Below are positions 62,817 to 64,000 of a DNA stretch of 64,000 bases, piece after piece. The DNA comes from V1-33 sp964523105 (lineage in GTDB: Bacteria > Verrucomicrobiota > Verrucomicrobiia > Verrucomicrobiales > V1-33): assembly GCA_964523105.1 (NCBI GenBank), contig CAZFZN010000030.1, positions 1 to 64,000 on the forward strand, in the 5' to 3' direction. The translations under genes were made by a program, and so were the position numbers. The notes under the pieces are model-generated. The model saw only the letters and a list, made by a program, of their open reading frames with translations. It did no database searches and was not told where the DNA came from. The first letter of the stretch is position 1. Each line of letters begins with the position of its first letter.

Positions 62817-64000
62817 TCAGGCGAACAGACTCATCACGGGCTTCCCCTTTCCGTCCTCCGTGGCATAAAACGGCCGCTTCTCTATATCATAGGCCGTTTT
62901 CGGACTGATACCCATCGCGGTGAAGATGGTCGCGTGCAGGTCCATGATGCTCACGGGATCCTTGATCGCCACCAGCGGACGCTCGTCGGCCGTCGCGCCG
63001 TGGACGTGCCCGCGTTTGGTGCCGCCGCCGAACATGACCACGCTAGTGCCACCGGTGAAGTGGCGGTGCAGGCCGTAGTGCATCGGCTCCTTGAGCACAT
63101 CGGTCTTGGCGCGGCTCTGGTCCTTGGCCTCGCTCCCCGGCACACCCTCGATCATCATGTCGCGGCTGAATTCGCTGGCGATGATCACGAGCGTGCGGTC
63201 GAGCATTTTTCTCTCCTCCAGATCGCGAATCAGCCGCGCGATGGGCGCATCGATTTCCTTCTTCATGCGCTCCGCCGTTTCGTGGCCCTTCTCGTGCGTG
63301 TCCCAGTGGACGAAGGGAATGTATTCCGTCGTGACTTCAATGTAACGCGCGCCCGCTTCCGCCAAACGCCGCGCCAGCAGGCAGCCGCGCCCGAAGTTGC
63401 CGGTATCATATTCCTTCTGCACGTCCGGCGGCTCCAAAGAAATATCGAACGCCACACGATCCTTCGACTCCAGCAGGCGGTGCGCGTTGTCGAATGCGCG
63501 GATCATGCTCTGCTGCTGATGATCGCTCATGAACTCGCGCTGCGGATTCTTATCCACGAGCTGCTTGTAGAGCTTGTAGCGATTGGCGAAGCGCCCGGCG
63601 TCCATGCCCTCCGGCGGCTTCACCGCGCGCGCGGCGTCGGACGGGAAGGGGAGATTCATTGGACCGAATTCACTGCCGAAGAATCCGCCGGTGGTGAACG
63701 CCTTCAATTCCTCACTCTCGCCGTGGCCCTCCAGCCGCTGACCGATATTGATGAACGGCGGGATCACCGGATTCCGCGGCCCCAGCACCTTCGCCATCCA
63801 CGCCCCGATGTGCGGCGCGGCCACCGTCTGCGGCGGCACGTAGCCCGTGTGCCAGTGATACTGATGTCGCGAATGCAGGATGCTCCCCAGGTCCGGCTGC
63901 ACATGCGAACGGATCAACGTCGCGCGGTCCATGATCTTCGCCACGTTCTCCAGCCCCGCACTGATCTTCACGCCGTCGAGCGATGTATCAATGGCCGGGA
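62817..64000 (-). CDS. DUF1501 protein, 5' end beyond the window
   Basis: The frame stays open to the right edge (it still reads TSLDGVKISAGLENVAKIMD before the first in-window Met), so only the C-terminal 394 residues are present. DUF1501 (sulfatase-like/alkaline-phosphatase fold) landmarks: ATLIRSHVQPDLG, SILHSRHQYHWHTGY, LLARRLAEAGARYIEVT, PFVHWDTHEKG, TLVIIASEFSRDMMIEG and the end GISPKTAYDIEKRP. Such proteins are exported via Tat and often occur with DUF1549/DUF1553 partners, which are not in view. Function unknown. Confidence 0.9.
   Translation of the reverse strand, partial: PAIDTSLDGVKISAGLENVAKIMDRATLIRSHVQPDLGSILHSRHQYHWHTGYVPPQTVAAPHIGAWMAKVLGPRNPVIPPFINIGQRLEGHGESEELKAFTTGGFFGSEFGPMNLPFPSDAARAVKPPEGMDAGRFANRYKLYKQLVDKNPQREFMSDHQQQSMIRAFDNAHRLLESKDRVAFDISLEPPDVQKEYDTGNFGRGCLLARRLAEAGARYIEVTTEYIPFVHWDTHEKGHETAERMKKEIDAPIARLIRDLEERKMLDRTLVIIASEFSRDMMIEGVPGSEAKDQSRAKTDVLKEPMHYGLHRHFTGGTSVVMFGGGTKRGHVHGATADERPLVAIKDPVSIMDLHATIFTAMGISPKTAYDIEKRPFYATEDGKGKPVMSLFA

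Overview
The window is one continuous stretch of a GC-rich bacterial chromosome, most likely from a member of the Verrucomicrobiota. This is inferred from gene content: zinc-ribbon Ser/Thr kinases paired with ECF-like sigma factors, DUF1080 proteins, a sulfatase, a DUF1501 protein, an SHD1-domain protein, a YdjY-domain protein, squalene-oxidase-repeat proteins and weak Shine-Dalgarno use. I see no rRNA, tRNA, CRISPR array, prophage or intact transposase.
Layout. 1-660: the end of one gene, a second gene cut short after its signal peptide by a REP-like repeat, then non-coding sequence. 0.7-5.5 kb: nucleoside-hydrolase-like protein, a thiC remnant, an AraC regulator divergent from an outer-membrane protein and a sulfatase. 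5.5-6.8 kb: three decayed genes, including a zeta-toxin relic. 6.8-9.3 kb: a TIM-barrel isomerase, a Cys-repeat secreted protein and Maf. 9.3-17.6 kb: a signalling block (DUF3857/transglutaminase giant, ECF sigma, receiver protein, membrane kinase). 18-28.7 kb: a plus-strand run of FabH, YdjY protein, terpene-cyclase-like repeat protein, PQQ-like propeller, cysteine desulfurase-like enzyme, amidase, membrane protein, lidless Hsp70 and a small partner. 28.7-30.1 kb: decayed sequence with REP-like units. 30.1-40.2 kb: ParB, UbiA, YdjM-like, DUF72, ApbE, a glycosyltransferase-like membrane protein and GlnD. 40.2-44.8 kb: a secreted hypothetical, DUF1080 and a second kinase/sigma pair. 44.9-50 kb: accessory block with a non-canonical Fic protein, a gingipain-like protease and a two-gene nucleotidyltransferase module. 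50-53.5 kb: a sigma factor fused to a membrane helix and a secretin-like domain, coupled to a protein carrying two more copies of that domain. 53.7-64 kb: subtilase, Ada-type methyltransferase, prenyltransferase-like protein, DUF1080, papain-like protease, SHD1 protein, AMP-ligase, RluA and a partial DUF1501 gene.
How parts work together. Two paralogous kinase/ECF sigma modules and the membrane-tethered sigma factor suggest a genome rich in transmembrane signalling. The most unusual element is the sigma/secretin-like fusion operon (50175-53443). Next are a Fic gene whose start codon lies inside a helically phased array of about seven TGGCG repeats, and a Fic active site with Gln in place of the usual His. 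Several intergenic inverted repeats (25.5, 41.5, 50.0 and 53.6 kb) look like small non-autonomous repeat elements.
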